DNA of 64,000 nt from Synechococcus sp. MU1642 (GTDB taxonomy: Bacteria > Cyanobacteriota > Cyanobacteriia > PCC-6307 > Cyanobiaceae), in the NCBI RefSeq assembly GCF_020514115.1, contig NZ_VTKZ01000001.1, positions 367,894-431,893 of the forward strand. The letters run 5' to 3'. The position numbers and the translations under genes were made by a program. Position 1 is the first letter of the stretch; each line of letters begins with the position of its first letter. The notes beneath the pieces were generated by a model that saw only the letters and a program-made list of their open reading frames with translations, made no database searches and had not been told where the DNA came from. Shown here in pieces: positions 26,027 through 34,650 of this stretch.

Positions 26027-27288
26027 GGCGTGGCTCCCGCAGCACGCAGCAGGGTCTGGCTCCGCTGCTGACTGGTGGCCATGGCCTCATCGGCGGACTC
26101 GGCATCGGTGAACAAGCCATTGAGTTCTCGCTGCACCACATCGCTCAGCTGGGCGTAAAGCGGGGTTGGCGGACGAACCACCGCATGGTTCAAGGCCACC
26201 AGGAGATCCGGCAGCACGGGGGAGGCCTTCAGCATCTCCGGGTCGTTGAACAGATCCGCCTGGATGGGGGTGTAGCCGTTGTTGAGAAATCTCGCCCTCT
26301 GGGCGGATTCGCTGGTGAGGTAGCGAATCGCTTCCACCGCTGCCTTCTGGTGCTCCGATTGCCGCATCAGGCTCAGTCCCCAGCTGCCGAGGGTGGCTCC
26401 GGGACGTTCACCCGGTTGGGCCACCATCAGGCCGATGCCGACGTTGCCTTTCACCTTGCTGTCGTCCTTCTGCAGTTCAGCCCAGGCGTAGGGCCAGTTC
26501 CGCATCAGAGCGGCATCCCCGGCTTTGAAGGCCTGAAGCGACTCTGCTTCGGCGTAATTGGTCACGGCGTAAGGGCTGACGCCTTTGCGAATCAGATCGT
26601 TCAACCATCCCGCCGCGGCTGTCGCCGCAGGCGTATCGAGCTCCATGGTGTTGGTGGTGGTGTCCATCCAGTCACCGCCGAAGCCCTGCAGCACTTCAAG
26701 AAAGTCGCAGCTCAGACCTTCGTACTGACGCCCCTGCCAGACAAAACCGTTAGCAACGGCTTGGCTCTGCACCAGCTGTCCAGCAATGTTCACCAGCGCG
26801 TCGGGCGTTGTCGGTGGCTGATCCATCAGATCCGTGCGCCAGTAGAGCAGCCCCACATCGGCCACAAGGGGCCAGCGGTAGAGATGGCCGTCGTAGTTAT
26901 TGCCGAGCCGTGCCCCTTGCACAAGTTGTTCTTCGTCGCCCGGATCAAACCAGGGATCCAGCGGTTCCAGCCAACCGGCGGCTGCATATTTTGGCAGCCA
27001 GGTGACATCCATCAGCAGCGCGTCGAACGGCGCATCCCCAAGGAGAAGACTGCTGATTGCCAGATCTGAAATCGATTCCGTGTTCAACGGACCTCGAATC
27101 AACTTGAGATGAATCCGGCCGCGATGCTCGCGGTTGAAGGCCTTCACCAAATCAGCACTGGCATCGGTGAAGGACGAGGGCATGAGGATGCTCACCTCCT
27201 CCGCTCGAAAGGAGGCTGATCCAACCAGAGCTCCCAAGGCCATCACCAGAGCCAGGGCGCCGCCTGCGAGCCAGCGGCGCAGGTTCAT
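26023..27288 (-). CDS. ggtB: Glucosylglycerol ABC transporter substrate-binding protein
   Basis: A 421-residue extracytoplasmic solute-binding protein of family 1. Residues 1 to about 29 form a signal peptide (Leu-Ala-Leu-Val-Met-Ala-Leu-Gly-Ala-Leu-Val-Gly-Ser-Ala); no lipobox Cys is seen. The mature domain opens with Val-Ser-Ile-Leu-Met-Pro-Ser-Ser-Phe-Thr and includes the family-typical Phe-Lys-Ala-Gly-Asp-Ala-Ala-Leu-Met-Arg-Asn-Trp-Pro. In Synechocystis this protein retrieves leaked glucosylglycerol and also binds sucrose or trehalose. Its start overlaps the ggpS stop by 4 nt. Confidence 0.84.
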   Translation of the reverse strand: MNLRRWLAGGALALVMALGALVGSASFRAEEVSILMPSSFTDASADLVKAFNREHRGRIHLKLIRGPLNTESISDLAISSLLLGDAPFDALLMDVTWLPKYAAAGWLEPLDPWFDPGDEEQLVQGARLGNNYDGHLYRWPLVADVGLLYWRTDLMDQPPTTPDALVNIAGQLVQSQAVANGFVWQGRQYEGLSCDFLEVLQGFGGDWMDTTTNTMELDTPAATAAAGWLNDLIRKGVSPYAVTNYAEAESLQAFKAGDAALMRNWPYAWAELQKDDSKVKGNVGIGLMVAQPGERPGATLGSWGLSLMRQSEHQKAAVEAIRYLTSESAQRARFLNNGYTPIQADLFNDPEMLKASPVLPDLLVALNHAVVRPPTPLYAQLSDVVQRELNGLFTDAESADEAMATSQQRSQTLLRAAGATP

Positions 27289-28775
27289 TCCGAGGTCGAG
27301 GACGACAGACCAGAGATCTGTTCATCCGCCCAGTCGCTAACTGTGTAACTCTCCACGGCATCGGTCATGCGGCTCATTCGGTCGCGTTGTTCTTCTTCGT
27401 CCATTTCCAGTGCCGATTCGATGGCCTCATCCATGCGGCGATTCGAATAGGGATTGGTGAGCACGGCGCCATCGAGCACAACCGAGGCTCCGGTGAATTC
27501 AGAGAGCACAAGAACCCCGCCTCGGTTGCGTCGAGCAGCGGCATATTCCTTGGCCACAAGATTCAGGCCATCACGCAGCGGTGTGATCCAGCAAACATCG
27601 GCATGGCAGAACCAGGCGATCATTTCGTCGTAGGGGATCCGGCGGGTGGAAAAGCGGATGGGGACCCAATCGATCTGGCTGAAGCGGCCATTGATGCGGC
27701 CGGCCATTTCTTCGATCGACCGTTGAGTGTCTTCGTAGATCTTCATTCCACCGGCAGCGGCCACACAGGCCAGCATCAGCACCACCTGCCCATGCAGATC
27801 CTTGCGTCGTTCCAAGAGACGTTCAAAGGCCAGCAGTAACTCTTCGTTCCCCTTGGTGTAATCCACCCGACTGGCGGAGAGGATCAGCTTTCGGCCTTTT
27901 TTGGTGTCTTGAACGATCAATTCGCCGTGGCTTTCAACCGACGGGCTCCAGCACAACTCCTGAATCAGATCCGGTGAGGTGCCCACGGGAGAGCTGAGGA
28001 GCTGAATGGTGCGGCCATTGTGCTCGAGGTGACTGGTCACCGTGCCTTCCGAAAGAGCGGTGCCGACCTCGATGAATTTCTTGTCCACCGGGATTTTGGG
28101 GCCACGTTTTGCGCCAACTAGAGTGATGGCGGCACGGGCAAAGTTTTCTGTGTAGCGGGGAATGTGGAAGCCGACGACATCACAACAGAGCAAGCTTTCC
28201 AGAATCTGCTCACGCCAGGGAAGGATGGCGAAAACATCATTTCCTGGAAACGGAGTGTGATGGAAAAAGGCAATCTTTAGGTCGGGACGCTCCGCTCGGA
28301 TGTATCCCGGAGCCAACCAAAGGTTGTAGTCGTGCACCCAAATTGTTGCACCTTCAGCGGCTTCCGCACAGGCCGCCATGGCAAAGCACTTGTTGACTTC
28401 TTCAAAGATCTTCCAGTTCGCATTGTTGACATTGAAGTAAGTTGGAAATGTATGGAGAATCGGCCAGAAGCATTCTTTTGAGGTGATGTGATAAAAACTG
28501 GAAATCTGCTCATCTTCCAGGGGGATCCTGCACAGAGTGAATGGCGAAGGGTTGTCCATTTCAAACCGTTCTGTGCCCTCATTCGACTGATCATCGACGC
28601 GTCTCCAGGCAATCCAGGTTCCCTTTTCGCAGCTTCGAAAAAGATTGCGAAGTGTCGGGATAATTCCGTTAGGGCTTTTCTGATCGACCCATATTCTTTT
28701 CCCGTTCTTGTCTCTTGATTCGTCGAACGGCGTGCGGTGGTAGAGGATTACAAACGAACTCTGACCCTCACCCAT
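27285..28775 (-). CDS. ggpS: Glucosylglycerol-phosphate synthase
   Basis: Transfers glucose from ADP-glucose to glycerol 3-phosphate, making the precursor of the compatible solute glucosylglycerol. The 496-residue GT20 protein is close to the trehalose-phosphate synthase fold. Active-site stretches include Trp-Val-His-Asp-Tyr-Asn-Leu-Trp-Leu-Ala-Pro, Phe-Phe-His-His-Thr-Pro-Phe-Pro, and Ser-Arg-Val-Asp-Tyr-Thr-Lys-Gly, with the C-terminal Arg-Asp-Gly-Leu-Asn-Leu-Val-Ala-Lys-Glu-Tyr. The phosphatase gene stpA is not present in this window. As first gene of the unit its upstream region (28776-28827) probably holds a salt-responsive promoter, but no motif is recognisable. Confidence 0.93.
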   Translation of the reverse strand: MGEGQSSFVILYHRTPFDESRDKNGKRIWVDQKSPNGIIPTLRNLFRSCEKGTWIAWRRVDDQSNEGTERFEMDNPSPFTLCRIPLEDEQISSFYHITSKECFWPILHTFPTYFNVNNANWKIFEEVNKCFAMAACAEAAEGATIWVHDYNLWLAPGYIRAERPDLKIAFFHHTPFPGNDVFAILPWREQILESLLCCDVVGFHIPRYTENFARAAITLVGAKRGPKIPVDKKFIEVGTALSEGTVTSHLEHNGRTIQLLSSPVGTSPDLIQELCWSPSVESHGELIVQDTKKGRKLILSASRVDYTKGNEELLLAFERLLERRKDLHGQVVLMLACVAAAGGMKIYEDTQRSIEEMAGRINGRFSQIDWVPIRFSTRRIPYDEMIAWFCHADVCWITPLRDGLNLVAKEYAAARRNRGGVLVLSEFTGASVVLDGAVLTNPYSNRRMDEAIESALEMDEEEQRDRMSRMTDAVESYTVSDWADEQISGLSSSTSE

Positions 28776-28827
28776 TTATTCGAACAGCGCTTCGTTTGAT
28801 CCACCTTTCAGCAAAAGGCCTTTTTTG

Positions 28828-29388
28828 TCAAACGGTGGCTGTCTTCTGAAAAGACCTCAACGAATCCAGCACCTCCCGGGCGTGAGCGTTGGGTCGAACC
28901 GCCACCCAACGCTCACGCAAGACTCCTTCGGGATCGATCAGGAAGGTGTGTCGTAGTGAGTATGGCGCCATCCAGGACCCGTAGGCCTTGCTCACGGTTC
29001 CGTCTGGATCGGACAGCAGGGGGAAGCTCAACCCCTCGCTTTCACAGAAAGATTCATGGTCGTCAACGCTGTCAGCACTGATGCCGATGACCTCGGCCCC
29101 AGCCTGAAGGAAGTCGGAGTGGAGGCTTTCGAAGCCCCTGGCTTCGATCGTGCATCCCCCGGTGAAATCCCTTGGGTAGAAGTAAACCGCCAGCCAACGG
29201 CCGCGAAGATCACGGCTGCCCCATTGCTTCCGATCGGGTTCGGACTGGCTGGATCCGGGCAGATCAAAATCGGGAACGGTCGTGCCCGTTTCCAAAACAA
29301 CACCCCCGAGGGCCGAAGCCCTCGAGGGTGAAAGGCTCAGGGCTGCAAGGAATAGGCCGGACTTGACTAATAATTCCCGCCGATTCAC
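28828..29388 (-). CDS. Exported peroxiredoxin Q-like protein
   Basis: A 186-residue thiol peroxidase (Bcp/PrxQ family) preceded by a leader with Arg-Arg at residues 3-4 and a hydrophobic stretch to about residue 26, suggesting Tat or Sec export to the lumen or periplasm. The peroxidatic Cys79 lies in Phe-Thr-Gly-Gly-Cys-Thr-Ile-Glu-Ala. The usual resolving Cys five residues later is Arg84. Another Cys at 115 (Ser-Phe-Cys-Glu) might replace it. A strong hairpin falls inside the leader-coding part. It follows rpmB by 12 nt. Confidence 0.88.
   Translation of the reverse strand: MNRRELLVKSGLFLAALSLSPSRASALGGVVLETGTTVPDFDLPGSSQSEPDRKQWGSRDLRGRWLAVYFYPRDFTGGCTIEARGFESLHSDFLQAGAEVIGISADSVDDHESFCESEGLSFPLLSDPDGTVSKAYGSWMAPYSLRHTFLIDPEGVLRERWVAVRPNAHAREVLDSLRSFQKTATV
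29301..29330 (-). promoter_or_regulatory. Stable UUCG-loop hairpin in the prxQ leader codons
   Basis: Read on the minus strand, 29330 to 29301 forms a stem of 12 pairs with one C-A mismatch and a C(TTCG)G tetraloop, an unusually stable fold. A T-rich stretch (TGTTGTTTT) follows. It sits about 60 nt inside the peroxiredoxin gene and about 75 nt after the rpmB stop, so it could attenuate read-through from rpmB. It could also simply reflect the Ser-Arg-Ala-Ser-Ala-Leu-Gly-Gly codons. Confidence 0.4.
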
Positions 29389-29400
29389 CCGTTCATGATC

Positions 29401-29637
29401 TCAGATCTTGGCCAGGTTAATGCCCAGAGACTTGGCATAGGCGCCCAGGCCTTTCTTTTGGATGGTTTTCAGAGCGCGGGTGGTGACACGCAGCTTCACC
29501 CAGCGGTTGCCTTCCGCCCACCAGAGGCGACGCTGCTGCAGGTTGGCCTGCTGCAACTTCTTGGTGCGGATGTGGGAATGGCTCACGGCCATGCCGTTGT
29601 TGGCGCGAGTACCGGTGAGCTGACACACCCGTGACAT
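29401..29637 (-). CDS. rpmB: 50S ribosomal protein L28
   Basis: A 78-residue basic ribosomal protein. The start Met-Ser-Arg-Val-Cys-Gln-Leu-Thr-Gly, the centre [14 protein letters not shown], and [11 protein letters not shown] are standard L28. Length is normal for cyanobacteria. It is 79 nt downstream of htpG on the same strand, enough for its own promoter. Confidence 0.96.
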   Translation of the reverse strand: MSRVCQLTGTRANNGMAVSHSHIRTKKLQQANLQQRRLWWAEGNRWVKLRVTTRALKTIQKKGLGAYAKSLGINLAKI

Positions 29638-29716
29638 GACGATGTCCTTCTACTGAGAGGTTGTTTGGAGCCGAGAGACCAGTTCCAAAGAATCAACCTA
29701 GCAAAAGGTCTTCAGC

Positions 29717-31621
29717 TCAAAGTCCCCTCTGCATTAGGGCACCCATCAATTCAGCGCTGCGGGTCTGGAATCCGGCCAGCTCATTGGGCTCAAGCCCCCC
29801 GACGCCCAGCCGCGCCATGTCATACAGATGGCACGCCACATCCTCGGCCAGGCTTGCGGTTGGAGACGTTTCCGCCGCTCCTACTAATACGCCCCCGGCA
29901 CGCAACTTCAGCATCCCCTCCACAATGGGGTGACGACGGTTCACCAGCAGAACGTGATGCTCGGGAAGGCCCGGCAGGCGTTGGTCCATCAAGGCGCCCA
30001 TGTCGTTCAGCCGGCGCATTTGTTCCGGCAGAAGGATCATCGCTGGTGGTGCCCCTTCGGCTTTCAGTGCCTGCACCTGAACGTCCACCTTGTCGTTGGC
30101 CAGTGCCGCTTTGATCAGATCCCGCAGTCGGTCGGACTCCGTCGTGCCGTCTTGATCGGTGAGTTCGACATCGTTGTCCTTCAGGCTCTCGTCCAGTTCC
30201 GAATCGACACGCTGGAAGGTGAGTTCCTCATGGCGATGCTCTAGCCAGGGGATGAACTGGGTGTCGATTACCGTCTCCAGCTTCAGCACCTCCGCGCCCT
30301 GGGAGGTCCAGAGGTTGAGTGCTCCGGACTGGGCAACGTCATCGGTGCTGTAGAGCACGCGCTTGTTCTGATCAGCGACCAGTCGGCTGCGGTATCCCTC
30401 CAGGGTGGTGAAGGCACGGCCTTCGCAGGCGATCGGGTCAGCGTCGTCCCCGTCCCCTGCTGCAGCGGTGGTGGCGAACAGGATTAATTCAGACACCTGC
30501 TCGGCGAATTTCTCGTCCTCCATGGCGCCGATCTTCACGAAGGGTGCCAGAGCATCCCAAGCCTCGGCGTAGCTATTGGGATCCTCCTTTTTGAGGATCC
30601 GCAGCCGGTCGGATACTTTTTTGGCGACGAAGTTGCCAATGGAGCGAACGCGTCGGTCGGTCTGCAGGGCGCTACGGCTCACGTTTAAGGGGATGTCGGG
30701 CGAATCGATCACCCCCCGTAGGGGCAACAGATAGCGCGGCACGACCTCCTTGATCGAATCGCTGACGAACACCTGGTTGCAATACAGCTTGATTTCCCCC
30801 TTCTCCCAGTCGGCACGACCGGTCTGTTTGGGGAAGAAAAGAATGCCCTGAAGGTTGTAGGGATAGTCGGTGTTGAGGTGAACCCAAAGCAGGGGGTCGC
30901 CCTGGAAGGGATACAGGTAGTGGTACAGATCGATGTAGTCCTGATCACTCAGATCTCTGGCGGTTTTGCGCCAGGGGGCATCCATTTTGTTAATGGTTTC
31001 CCCTTCCAGCTGCACCGGTACTGCCATGAAGTCGCAGTAGGTGTTGATCAGGGTGCGGATCCGAGCCGGTTCGAGATATTCGAGCTCGTCCTCCATCAGA
31101 TGAAGGATGACGTCCGTACCGGGCTGGTCTTTCTCGGCGGAAGTGAGGCTGAAGTTCGGGGAACCATCACAGCTCCAGCGCAGGGCTTCAGCGTTGGGCC
31201 GGGCTGAACGGGTCAGCAGCTCCACCCGCTCGGCCACCATGAAGCTGGAATAGAAGCCCAGGCCGAAGTGGCCAATGATGGCGTCGTTTTCCTGCTTGTA
31301 CTTCTCCAGGAAATCTTCGGCACTGGAGAAGGCCACCTGATTGATGTAGCGCTTCACCTCATCGGCGGTCATGCCGATGCCGTTGTCGCTGATGGTGACC
31401 GTCTTGGCTTCCCGATCCACAGTGATCCGGATGGCGCCGTCGTCCCCTTCGCTGCAATCGCCAGCCATGGCGGCCATCCGGCGCTTGCTGATGGCGTCCA
31501 CCCCATTGCTGACAAGTTCCCGCAGAAACACCTCATGGCCGGAGTAAACGGCCTTCTTGATGATCGGGAAAATATTTTCGGTGTGGATCTGAATCTGACC
31601 CTGTTCCTCCAGCACCGCCAT
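29717..31621 (-). CDS. htpG: Molecular chaperone HtpG (Hsp90)
   Basis: A 634-residue Hsp90 homologue. The N-terminal ATPase domain has Glu-Leu-Val-Ser-Asn-Gly-Val-Asp-Ala, Asp-Asn-Gly-Ile-Gly-Met and Gly-His-Phe-Gly-Leu-Gly-Phe-Tyr-Ser-Ser, the GHKL nucleotide motifs. The middle domain includes Pro-Leu-Arg-Gly-Val-Ile-Asp-Ser-Pro-Asp-Ile-Pro-Leu-Asn-Val-Ser-Arg. Cyanobacterial HtpG is needed for heat, light and oxidative stress survival. It carries Asn where most Hsp90s have Asn-Ala-x-Asp (Ser-Asn-Gly-Val-Asp-Ala here), a mild variation. All domains are complete. Confidence 0.96.
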   Translation of the reverse strand: MAVLEEQGQIQIHTENIFPIIKKAVYSGHEVFLRELVSNGVDAISKRRMAAMAGDCSEGDDGAIRITVDREAKTVTISDNGIGMTADEVKRYINQVAFSSAEDFLEKYKQENDAIIGHFGLGFYSSFMVAERVELLTRSARPNAEALRWSCDGSPNFSLTSAEKDQPGTDVILHLMEDELEYLEPARIRTLINTYCDFMAVPVQLEGETINKMDAPWRKTARDLSDQDYIDLYHYLYPFQGDPLLWVHLNTDYPYNLQGILFFPKQTGRADWEKGEIKLYCNQVFVSDSIKEVVPRYLLPLRGVIDSPDIPLNVSRSALQTDRRVRSIGNFVAKKVSDRLRILKKEDPNSYAEAWDALAPFVKIGAMEDEKFAEQVSELILFATTAAAGDGDDADPIACEGRAFTTLEGYRSRLVADQNKRVLYSTDDVAQSGALNLWTSQGAEVLKLETVIDTQFIPWLEHRHEELTFQRVDSELDESLKDNDVELTDQDGTTESDRLRDLIKAALANDKVDVQVQALKAEGAPPAMILLPEQMRRLNDMGALMDQRLPGLPEHHVLLVNRRHPIVEGMLKLRAGGVLVGAAETSPTASLAEDVACHLYDMARLGVGGLEPNELAGFQTRSAELMGALMQRGL

Positions 31622-31709
31622 TCCTTTGCTGCGAAAAACCAGACATTAGGGACAGGTTTTACCCCGGCTCAACGGCTGTTTCATGGGGGTCTCCGTACCT
31701 CCTTCTGGT

Positions 31710-31934
31710 TCAGGGCGTCTTCTGGAGGTCAGGACGCTCTTCGGCAACGATGGCCCCTTCAACGGGACACACCTGAAGGCAAATGCCGCAATCGATGCAG
31801 GTGTCGAAATTAATCCAGTAAAAGTCGGTTCCCTTTTTGTTCTTCCCTTCTCCTTGGTCAATGCAGGCCACAGGACAGGCATCAACGCAGTCAGCGATGC
31901 CTTCGCAGACGTCAGTGACGATTGAATGAGCCAT
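31710..31934 (-). CDS. 2[4Fe-4S] ferredoxin
   Basis: A 74-residue electron carrier with two cluster motifs: Cys10, Cys16, Cys20, Cys24 (the first spacing is longer than usual, with an Asp-Val-Cys-Glu-Gly-Ile-Ala-Asp-Cys form) and Cys46, Cys49, Cys52, Cys56 in Cys-Ile-Asp-Cys-Gly-Ile-Cys-Leu-Gln-Val-Cys-Pro. This resembles seven- or eight-iron ferredoxins of cyanobacteria. It is not PsaC, which lacks this N terminus. The start is Met 31934. It follows hisZ by 25 nt in a minus-strand run. Confidence 0.9.
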   Translation of the reverse strand: MAHSIVTDVCEGIADCVDACPVACIDQGEGKNKKGTDFYWINFDTCIDCGICLQVCPVEGAIVAEERPDLQKTP

Positions 31935-31959
31935 AGAGGTCCTGCTGAACAGCGGGATC

Positions 31960-33138
31960 CTAAGGATCGACCCAATCCAGCTGCAGATCACCCTGGGCCT
32001 TCGCTTGCTGTTCAGCCTCCTGCTTGGACGCCAATGCTTCAAGGGCCATCACTGCTGTTCGTCCCTGTTGATGCCAGCTGCGCTGACGCTCCATGGCGGA
32101 TTCCAGATTCGAGGCCGTTGAAAACGCAACGAGAACATCGGGCTGATGATGTGCGGCAGCATCCAGGTCCGAAATCATTTCGCGGATCGGGTCGATCGCC
32201 AGACTGAACCCAGCGCCAAAGGCGCGGTAATCCTTTGCGCCGCAACGGCTTACCAGATCGTCGTAGCGGCCGCCGCGGGCAATCACCACCGGTGAACTGC
32301 GGCCATCACAGACCAGCTGGAATACCAGGCCGGTGTACAGCTCGAAATGGGGTTGGAAGGTTGGGTCGAGCTGGATGGTCACGGCCTGCGCCTGAGCCGC
32401 CAAGGCGAGATGGACACAGAGGCGACGCAACTCCTCGAAAACCGGCTGTTCCCCGCAGAGGCTGGTGAGCTGCGCCAGCACCTGGTCGGCGGTGCCGCGG
32501 CAGTCCATCAGGGAGAGCAACCTGCTCTTCTCTTCCTCGGCGAGATCGAAGCTCTCGATGGCCAATCGGTCGAAATCGATCAGTGCCGTGCGGATCTGAT
32601 CGCGCAACGTGCCGCTGAAGGGACGGAGTACCAGATCCATCAGGGCGGTGTGGCCCAGCAGCAACCTCGGCTTCTGACTGGCCTGCAGCCCCAGGGTCTG
32701 AATGGAGGCCATCAACAGGCTGAGCAGTTCCATCTCCGCCTCACTGCCACTGACTCCGAAAAGTTCAACGCCGCTCTGAAGGTTTTCTTCAATGCACTGT
32801 CCCCCCTCATCGGCGGAACGGGTGCGGAACACAGTGCCGGAGGCCCAGAGCCGCAGCGGTCTCTGGCGATCTGCAAATCGGGTGCAGGCGGCTCTGGCGA
32901 TGGATGCCGTCATCTCTGGTCGCAGCCCGAGGGGGTCATCCGCCACCAGACGAACAATGTCTGAACTGTCGATGGCACCGCCGGCCATCAGGGTGGCAAG
33001 GCGTTCCACCCGGGGTGGAGATACCTCGTCGTAGCCCCAGAGGCGGTATACCGACGCCAGACGTTCGGTCAGCTGTCGGTTGGTCTCCACCTGACGTGGA
33101 TTCAGATCCTTTGCGCCAGCTGCAGGTTGCAGCGCCAT
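31960..33138 (-). CDS. hisZ: ATP phosphoribosyltransferase regulatory subunit HisZ
   Basis: A histidyl-tRNA synthetase-like protein without charging activity that activates short-form HisG in histidine synthesis. The 392-residue protein has class II motif 2 [11 protein letters not shown] and a C-terminal Ala-Arg-Gly-Gly-Arg-Tyr-Asp-Asp-Leu. It lacks the anticodon-binding domain of HisS. I start at Met-Ala-Leu-Gln-Pro (33138) because the 18 preceding codons are Arg/Pro-rich and unlike the family. It is 22 nt downstream of the inositol phosphatase gene. Confidence 0.88.
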   Translation of the reverse strand: MALQPAAGAKDLNPRQVETNRQLTERLASVYRLWGYDEVSPPRVERLATLMAGGAIDSSDIVRLVADDPLGLRPEMTASIARAACTRFADRQRPLRLWASGTVFRTRSADEGGQCIEENLQSGVELFGVSGSEAEMELLSLLMASIQTLGLQASQKPRLLLGHTALMDLVLRPFSGTLRDQIRTALIDFDRLAIESFDLAEEEKSRLLSLMDCRGTADQVLAQLTSLCGEQPVFEELRRLCVHLALAAQAQAVTIQLDPTFQPHFELYTGLVFQLVCDGRSSPVVIARGGRYDDLVSRCGAKDYRAFGAGFSLAIDPIREMISDLDAAAHHQPDVLVAFSTASNLESAMERQRSWHQQGRTAVMALEALASKQEAEQQAKAQGDLQLDWVDP

Positions 33139-33160
33139 CTCACGTCCTCTCGGCCACGCC

Positions 33161-34054
33161 TCAGGATCCCATGGCCGTGACCTCGGGCGCACCGAAAGCG
33201 GCTCCAGACAGTGGTTTCACCTGAGACAAACCATCGGTGATCGCAGCATGCAGGCTGGCACCAGCGGCAACGACCCGGCCACTGGAGAGGTCGAAGGGTT
33301 GATGGCCATACCCGGTGACGGTTCCACCGGCCAGATCCACCAACGCAACTCCAGCTGCCAGATCCCAGGGAGACAAGCCCCGTTCCCAGTAGCCGTCCTG
33401 GCGGCCAGCGGCCACAAAGGCCAGATCCACCGCTGCAGCACCGCCCCGGCGCACGCCGTGGGTGCGATGGGTGAACCAGCAGAACTCGGCGTAGTTGTTG
33501 TCGAGACGGGTGTGTCGGTCGTATGCGAAACCGGTCACAAGCAGGGAGTCCTCGAGCCGATCGCAGCTGCTCACCTGCAAGGGGCTGTGGTTGCAGAACG
33601 CTCCGATCCCCGGCGCTCCCCAGTACATCTCCTTGAGAAAGGGCACAGCGATGGCCCCGAGAATCGGTTGCTGGCCCATGGTGAGCCCGATCGATGTTGC
33701 AAAGAAGGGATAGCCGTGGGCGAAGTTCGTTGTTCCATCGAGGGGGTCAACACACCACCTCAGGCCGTCCTGTTGTCCGGTTGCCCCGCTTTCCTCTGCC
33801 AGCACAGCAATCTCAGGGGTCTGCTCCGCCAGCAGCTTCAAGACGATGCCCTCGGCCGCAACGTCAGCATTGGTGACCAGGTCGCCGATGCGGCCTTTGC
33901 TTTCGATGGACGACAGGCGCCCGTAATGGCGCATCAGTTCTTGGCCGCCGGCATCGGCCGCTGAGCGGGCCACGCCGACAAGACGCTCCAGTTCGCTTGG
34001 GGTGAGACCGCCCTTGCAGGCGGCCCGGCTGCACATCGATTCCTGCATGCTCAC
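33161..34054 (-). CDS. Inositol monophosphatase family protein
   Basis: A 297-residue Mg-dependent phosphatase. The family metal site [17 protein letters not shown] is near residues 101-117, the Glu-Glu motif is Val-Leu-Ala-Glu-Glu-Ser-Gly, and the C-terminal motif is [10 protein letters not shown]. Substrate could be inositol phosphate or a related sugar phosphate such as histidinol phosphate, which would suit the adjacent hisZ but is not provable here. The ATG overlaps the stop of the upstream ferredoxin by 4 nt. Confidence 0.88.
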   Translation of the reverse strand: MSMQESMCSRAACKGGLTPSELERLVGVARSAADAGGQELMRHYGRLSSIESKGRIGDLVTNADVAAEGIVLKLLAEQTPEIAVLAEESGATGQQDGLRWCVDPLDGTTNFAHGYPFFATSIGLTMGQQPILGAIAVPFLKEMYWGAPGIGAFCNHSPLQVSSCDRLEDSLLVTGFAYDRHTRLDNNYAEFCWFTHRTHGVRRGGAAAVDLAFVAAGRQDGYWERGLSPWDLAAGVALVDLAGGTVTGYGHQPFDLSSGRVVAAGASLHAAITDGLSQVKPLSGAAFGAPEVTAMGS

Positions 34055-34428
34055 TCCTCCTCAAGGGGAATTCGTTCGGTGACGCGCCCTTTGCCGAAGT
34101 GGCGACCGAACTGGAGCTCGTACACCTCATCCTCATCCTGGGTTTCAGCCTCCAGGGGGCCGACGGCGCGGGCAACGCATAGAAGGCCGTAGCCCTTGGC
34201 CCTCAGCTCCTGCGACAGACCCATGGCTTCGCGCTGGTCGAGGCTGCCGCTCTGCACGTGAACGGCGCACTCAGTGCAGCATCCGTTCCTGCATGAGAAG
34301 GGAAGTGGGTCTCCCTGCTCTTCAAAGCTCTGCAGGATGTAGTCCCCCTCAGGGACGTCGTGGCTGATGGTGCGACCCTCCTGGCGCCAATGAATCGTGA
34401 TCCTGTGGCTGGGACGCATGTAGGTCAT
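34051..34428 (-). CDS. Plant-type [2Fe-2S] ferredoxin
   Basis: A 125-residue electron carrier. Cluster ligands are Cys46, Cys51, Cys54 and Cys84 in the pattern Cys-x4-Cys-x2-Cys-x29-Cys (Phe-Ser-Cys-Arg-Asn-Gly-Cys-Cys-Thr-Glu-Cys). An acidic C-terminal extension of about 35 residues makes it longer than PetF (about 97) and it differs from PetF in sequence, so it is a minor ferredoxin. A second Met at 34419 could also be the start. It leads a minus-strand run with the phosphatase, hisZ and the 4Fe-4S ferredoxin. Confidence 0.88.
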   Translation of the reverse strand: MTYMRPSHRITIHWRQEGRTISHDVPEGDYILQSFEEQGDPLPFSCRNGCCTECAVHVQSGSLDQREAMGLSQELRAKGYGLLCVARAVGPLEAETQDEDEVYELQFGRHFGKGRVTERIPLEEE

Positions 34429-34472
34429 CTGGCAGTGCCCTGCTACATTCTCACCTGCCCCATTTAGCCGGT

Positions 34473-34559
34473 GGAGAGCTGGCCGAGTGGTCGAAGGCGC
34501 AGCACTGGAAATGCTGTATAGGGGCAACTCTATCGAGGGTTCGAATCCCTCGCTCTCCG
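34473..34559 (+). tRNA. tRNA-Ser (anticodon GGA)
   Basis: An 87-nt class II tRNA. Acceptor stem GGAGAGC pairs with GCTCTCC, discriminator G follows. The anticodon stem CAGCA/TGCTG encloses the loop CTGGAAA with anticodon GGA, reading UCC and UCU. A long variable arm (about 34524-34536) and T-loop GGTTCGAATCC complete the fold. CCA is not encoded. It is single and not bordered by a recombinase. Confidence 0.95.
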
Positions 34560-34564
34560 CTTCT

Positions 34565-34591
34565 CCGGTCCTTAAGGGCCGGATTTTTTTT
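34565..34591 (+). terminator. Rho-independent terminator after tRNA-Ser
   Basis: CCGGTCC (34565-34571), loop TTAA, GGGCCGG (34576-34582), then A and eight T residues. It lies 5 nt after the mature tRNA end and would end that transcript. Confidence 0.88.
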
Positions 34592-34650
34592 GCCGTTTTC
34601 GAGGTTTAAAAGCCCACTAGGGCCCTGGTCGGGGCCCGCTGACAGAACGA

